A DNA stretch of 8,129 nucleotides from positions 1 through 8,129 of the forward strand of contig JAEZWW010000084.1 in assembly GCA_023442945.1 (NCBI GenBank), given 5' to 3'. Under the pieces are notes generated by a model. It saw nothing but the letters and a program-made list of their open reading frames with translations. It made no database searches and was not told the DNA's origin. Below, piece by piece: positions 6,055 through 8,129 of the stretch; positions within the stretch are counted from its first letter, which is position 1; the number at the start of each line of letters is the position of its first letter. This DNA comes from Pseudomonadota bacterium. Lineage in GTDB: Bacteria > Pseudomonadota > Gammaproteobacteria > Burkholderiales > Burkholderiaceae_C. The translations under genes and the position numbers were made by a program.

Positions 6055-7580
6055 GGGGAAGCTTTCTCGGGTGTGGTGGGGGCCGTGGTGCCTGCCGCCC
6101 AGGCGCGGATCACGGCGTAGGCGCGCCAGGGGCGCCAGGCTTGGGATGCGGCTTCGGCCGCGCGCGCGGGTTGGCGTTCGCCGCGCACGCCCAGCGCGTT
6201 GTGCAAGGCCACGTCGCCGGCGGGGAACGCATCCGCCCAGCGCAGCGCGCGCAGGGCGATGTAGTGCGCCGTCCAGGCGCCGATGCCCGGCAGCGCTTGC
6301 AGCGCGGTCAGGGTGCTGGGCACGTCGGCGCCGGGTTGCAGGTTCAGCTGCCCGGCATCCACCGCCCGCGCCAGCGCGGTGATGGCGGCCTGCCGCTGGC
6401 GCACGATGCCCAAGGCCCCCAGCGCGTCGCCGTCGGCCTGCGCCAGCGCGGCGGGCGTAGGGAAGGCGCGCGTCACCTCCGGCCAGGGCGTGTCGACCGG
6501 CGCGCCAAAGTGCGTCACCAGCCGCGTGGCAAAGGTGCGCGCCGCCGCCACACTGACCTGCTGGCCCAGCACGGCGCGCACCGCCAGCTCAAACCCGTCC
6601 AGCCCGCCCGGCACGCGCAGGCCGTCGCCGTCCGGGAAGTGCGCGTGCAGCACCGCGTTGATGGCGACCGGGTCGGCGTCCAGGTCCAGCCAGGCGCGCA
6701 CGCGGTGGATCAGCGCCGGCAGCACCGCGCGCAGCGTGTCGCCCACCTGCAGGCTGACGCGGTGGCGATCGGGCTCGAAAGCGAAGCTCAGCCAGCCGTG
6801 GTGCCACTGCCCGTCGGCGCCGCGCAGCGACAGGCTGCGGCCCACGCGCAGCGCCGCCACGTCCACCCATTCCATGCCCGGCACCGCGCGTTGCGCCAAA
6901 AAGCGCAGCATCGCCCCTTCGTCGTACGGCGGGCGGTAACCCAGGCGCGTGACCGGGCCGGTGGCGCGTGTGGGGCTGGTGCGGCGCTCGGCCCCGTCGC
7001 GCCGCAGCGCGCTGGGCGCCATGCCGTAGTGCTGCGCAAACGCCGCGTTGAAGCGGCGCAGGCTGGCAAAGCCGCTCATCAGGCCGACCTGCGTCACCGG
7101 CAAATCGGTGTCGGTCAACAGCTGCTTGGCCGTCAGCAGCCGGCGCGTCTGCAAGTACTGCAGCGGTGTGACGCCAAAGCGCGCCTCAAAAATGCGGCGC
7201 AGGTGCCGGTCGCTCACGCCCAGGCGGTCGGCCAGCGCCTGCACGCCCACGGCGCTGCTGAAGGCCTCCGGGTTGTCCAGCAGCCGCGCGGCCTGTTGCG
7301 CCAGCGTGGCGCTGGCGTCCTGGATCGACCAGGCCTGCGCCTGCGGCGCCAGCTCGGGCCGGCAGCGCAGGCAAGGGCGAAAGCCGGCCGCCTCGGCCTG
7401 CGCGGCCAGGTCAAAAAAGCGGCAGTTCTGCCGCAGCGGCGTGCGCACGCGGCACACCGGGCGGCAGTACACCCCTGTCGACGTCACACCGGTGAAAAAG
7501 CGCCCGTCAAAGCGCGCGTCGTGCGTTTGCAGCGCGCGGTAGCAGGCGTCGGCTTGGGCGGCGGAAAGCGGCTGGTCCAT
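6051..7580 (-). CDS. Ada-type sensor/AraC regulator fused to AlkA DNA-3-methyladenine glycosylase
   Basis: The gene encodes 509 residues. Residues about 8-75 form the Ada zinc domain, with Cys39, Cys43, Cys70 and Cys73 as ligands (YCRPVC and PCLRC). In E. coli Ada the first of these accepts a methyl from DNA phosphotriesters and switches on activation. Residues about 95-195 are an AraC-type double helix-turn-helix (LADRLGVSDRHLRRIF; VGLMSGFASLRRFNAAF). Residues about 213-310 match the AlkA N-terminal domain. Residues about 325-495 are the HhH-GPD glycosylase, with hairpin LPGIGAWTA (430-438) and a catalytic Asp at 456 (FPAGDVALHN) aligned to E. coli AlkA Asp238. The protein should sense methylated DNA, activate its operon and excise alkylated purines. 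It is about 150 residues longer than a typical Ada and lacks the C-terminal PCHRV domain, which the next gene encodes. The 7580 start has no clear Shine-Dalgarno site but gives the expected Ada N-terminus. Confidence 0.93.
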   Translation of the reverse strand: MDQPLSAAQADACYRALQTHDARFDGRFFTGVTSTGVYCRPVCRVRTPLRQNCRFFDLAAQAEAAGFRPCLRCRPELAPQAQAWSIQDASATLAQQAARLLDNPEAFSSAVGVQALADRLGVSDRHLRRIFEARFGVTPLQYLQTRRLLTAKQLLTDTDLPVTQVGLMSGFASLRRFNAAFAQHYGMAPSALRRDGAERRTSPTRATGPVTRLGYRPPYDEGAMLRFLAQRAVPGMEWVDVAALRVGRSLSLRGADGQWHHGWLSFAFEPDRHRVSLQVGDTLRAVLPALIHRVRAWLDLDADPVAINAVLHAHFPDGDGLRVPGGLDGFELAVRAVLGQQVSVAAARTFATRLVTHFGAPVDTPWPEVTRAFPTPAALAQADGDALGALGIVRQRQAAITALARAVDAGQLNLQPGADVPSTLTALQALPGIGAWTAHYIALRALRWADAFPAGDVALHNALGVRGERQPARAAEAASQAWRPWRAYAVIRAWAAGTTAPTTPEKASP

Positions 7581-7590
7581 GGCGCCATGG
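7577..7590. promoter_or_regulatory. 14-bp perfect palindrome over the Ada-AlkA start codon
   Basis: CCATGGCGCCATGG is a perfect palindrome. It contains the start ATG (minus strand, 7580-7578) and a second, out-of-frame ATG at 7588-7586. It could be chance in GC-rich DNA, a small hairpin limiting ribosome access, or a protein site. No canonical Ada box is evident upstream. Confidence 0.3.
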
Positions 7591-7709
7591 TAGTGGCGCG
7601 GTGGCCAGATACTCGCCGTTTTCGGACATGCCCTTTTGGGCCTGTTGGGTGCGTGCCCGGGCGTCAGAGGGACGGGTGTGGGGTTGCTGCGCGCGGCGAC
7701 TCGGCCCGG
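7591..7709. other. Upstream region of the alkylation-repair operon
   Basis: This segment should hold the operon promoter on the minus strand. I find no good -35/-10 pair and no clear Ada box. It contains a 4-bp GCCC/GGGC stem around TTTT (7630-7641) and a 15-base motif at 7610-7624 resembling one at 1505-1519. No gene is apparent. Confidence 0.4.
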
Positions 7710-7895
7710 TCAATGCGTGACCGACAGCGTGGTGCTTAGAAGCAGGAATTCTTCGTCAAATTGGACTCTGGCCCTAGAACCAATTGCGCGGCCAGCTTCT
7801 GTTTTGATAGCAACGGGCTTGTTCAGTGTCGCACTCAATGCGGCGCCCAACCCGCCAGCCGCCGCGCCCCAACGCACCGCCGCCTACGCCGCCGT
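7710..7895 (-). pseudogene. Possible C-terminal remnant of a small protein cut by the insertion sequence
   Basis: On the minus strand, a frame from GTG 7877 to TGA 7710 encodes 55 residues. It has a small-residue segment (GAAAGGLGAALSATLN) followed by KPVAIKTEAGRA, RARVQFDEEF and LLLSTTLSVTH, which reads like the end of a real protein rather than a shadow. The frame closes upstream at TAG 7886-7884. In another frame the bases nearest the insertion end give NGGVGGGALG, so a one-base change could join a Gly-rich segment to the fragment. The insertion end at 7896 lies exactly where the upstream part should continue. I recognise no family. Part of this stretch (CTGGCC/GGCCAG at 7768-7773 and 7790-7795, then TTTTGATAGC) also resembles intergenic repeats, so it may be non-coding. 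Confidence 0.35.
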
Positions 7896-7952
7896 TGACC
7901 TGCCCCCTTTAGACGTGCCAGTGTTGAGTTAGCAAATCCGAGGTTGTGGAGA

Positions 7953-8129
7953 CTACTTGATCTCCGGTGATTGCCTTGCATCGCCAGCGCACTGGCGATG
8001 CCAGGCGGCGAAGCTGGCCGGCGGGATGCGCCCCAGTGAGCTGTGGGGCCGCACCTCGTTGTAGTCGCGCCGCCAGCGGGTTATCTCCTGACGAGCCTGC
8101 GCCAGCGTCTCGAACCATTGCTCGTTCAA
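7953..8129 (-). CDS. IS3-family transposase OrfB, C-terminal 58 residues (partial)
   Basis: The minus-strand frame is open from the window edge to TAG at 7955-7953 and gives 58 residues. The sequence contains LNEQWFETLAQARQEI, then WRRDYNEVRPHSSLGRIPP and ASFAAWHRQ. The Y-N-x-x-RPHSSLG-x-x-PP signature is diagnostic of the end of the rve/DDE integrase domain in IS3-family OrfB. The DDE catalytic residues lie upstream, outside the window. In this family OrfB is normally made as an OrfAB fusion by programmed frameshifting; that region is not visible here. The C-terminal tail is of ordinary length with no internal stop, so the visible part looks intact. Confidence 0.92.
   Translation of the reverse strand: MNEQWFETLAQARQEITRWRRDYNEVRPHSSLGRIPPASFAAWHRQCAGDARQSPEIK
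7978..8001. repeat. 10-bp perfect hairpin inside the transposase 3' end
   Basis: GCATCGCCAG (7978-7987) and its reverse complement CTGGCGATGC (7992-8001) enclose the 4-base loop CGCA. The hairpin overlaps the codons for the transposase C-terminus (about HRQCAGDA) and ends 22 bases before the stop in the reading direction. It may be a structured end of the transposase transcript or a chance result of coding sequence. Confidence 0.6.

Larger units (their letters stand above)
7896..8129 (-). mobile_element. IS3-family insertion sequence, one end only
   Basis: The window ends inside an IS3-family element. Its 3' part (relative to the transposase) is present: the end of orfB followed by 57 bases to a plausible terminal inverted repeat, TGACCTGCCCCC at 7896-7907. 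It begins with TG, is C-rich as in many IS3 ends, and lies at the expected distance from the stop codon. The other inverted repeat and the target duplication lie outside the window, so the boundary is an inference to within a few bases. Confidence 0.75.

Noticed and set aside
6141..7739. 532-codon open frame on the plus strand opposite the Ada-AlkA gene
   Set aside because: Composition is Arg/Gln/His/Ala-rich without motifs; it is the antisense shadow of a well-recognised gene.

Overview
The window is high-GC DNA with strong G/C third-position bias, dense coding and short intergenic gaps. Gene content, codon use and an intergenic hairpin repeat with an AATAGCTGC core that I associate with Comamonadaceae suggest a betaproteobacterium of the Burkholderiales, probably Comamonadaceae. 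That placement is inference; no rRNA or marker gene is present.

Left part (about 1-1430, plus strand): a PmtA-like phospholipid N-methyltransferase, whose true start may lie just outside the window, is followed after 14 bases by a nucleotidyltransferase-fold gene. That second gene is readable only by changing reading frame three times, so it is a pseudogene or carries sequence errors. About 360 bases without a gene follow, holding a small palindrome and a very strong 12-bp GC hairpin.

Middle (1787-4312, plus strand): one large gene for a secreted 841-residue protein. It has a signal peptide, a Cys-containing N-terminal region, about twenty degenerate 22-24-residue repeats of the type VPA-x-Y-x-x-VT-x-QVLV-x-x-A-x-TR, two related longer insertions inside the array, and a C-terminal peptidoglycan-binding domain. 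A strong Rho-independent terminator follows. This is the most distinctive item in the window.

Right-centre (4586-7580, minus strand): a tight three-gene operon. It encodes an Ada-type methyl-phosphotriester sensor/AraC regulator fused to an AlkA-like DNA glycosylase, then (4-nt overlap) an O6-alkylguanine-DNA alkyltransferase, then (11-nt gap) an EamA/DMT-family membrane transporter. Together the first two genes cover the adaptive response to DNA alkylation: sensing and transcription control, base excision of alkylated purines, and direct reversal of O6-alkylguanine. The transporter's role in this operon is unknown.

Right edge (about 7710-8129): the terminal end of an IS3-family insertion sequence, with the last 58 codons of its transposase on the minus strand and a plausible TG-starting terminal inverted repeat. 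It abuts what looks like the C-terminal remnant of a small protein gene that the insertion may have interrupted.

I see no CRISPR array, tRNA, rRNA or phage gene. No clearly new multi-gene system is visible; the main candidates for novelty are the repeat protein and the DNA-repair/transporter operon.
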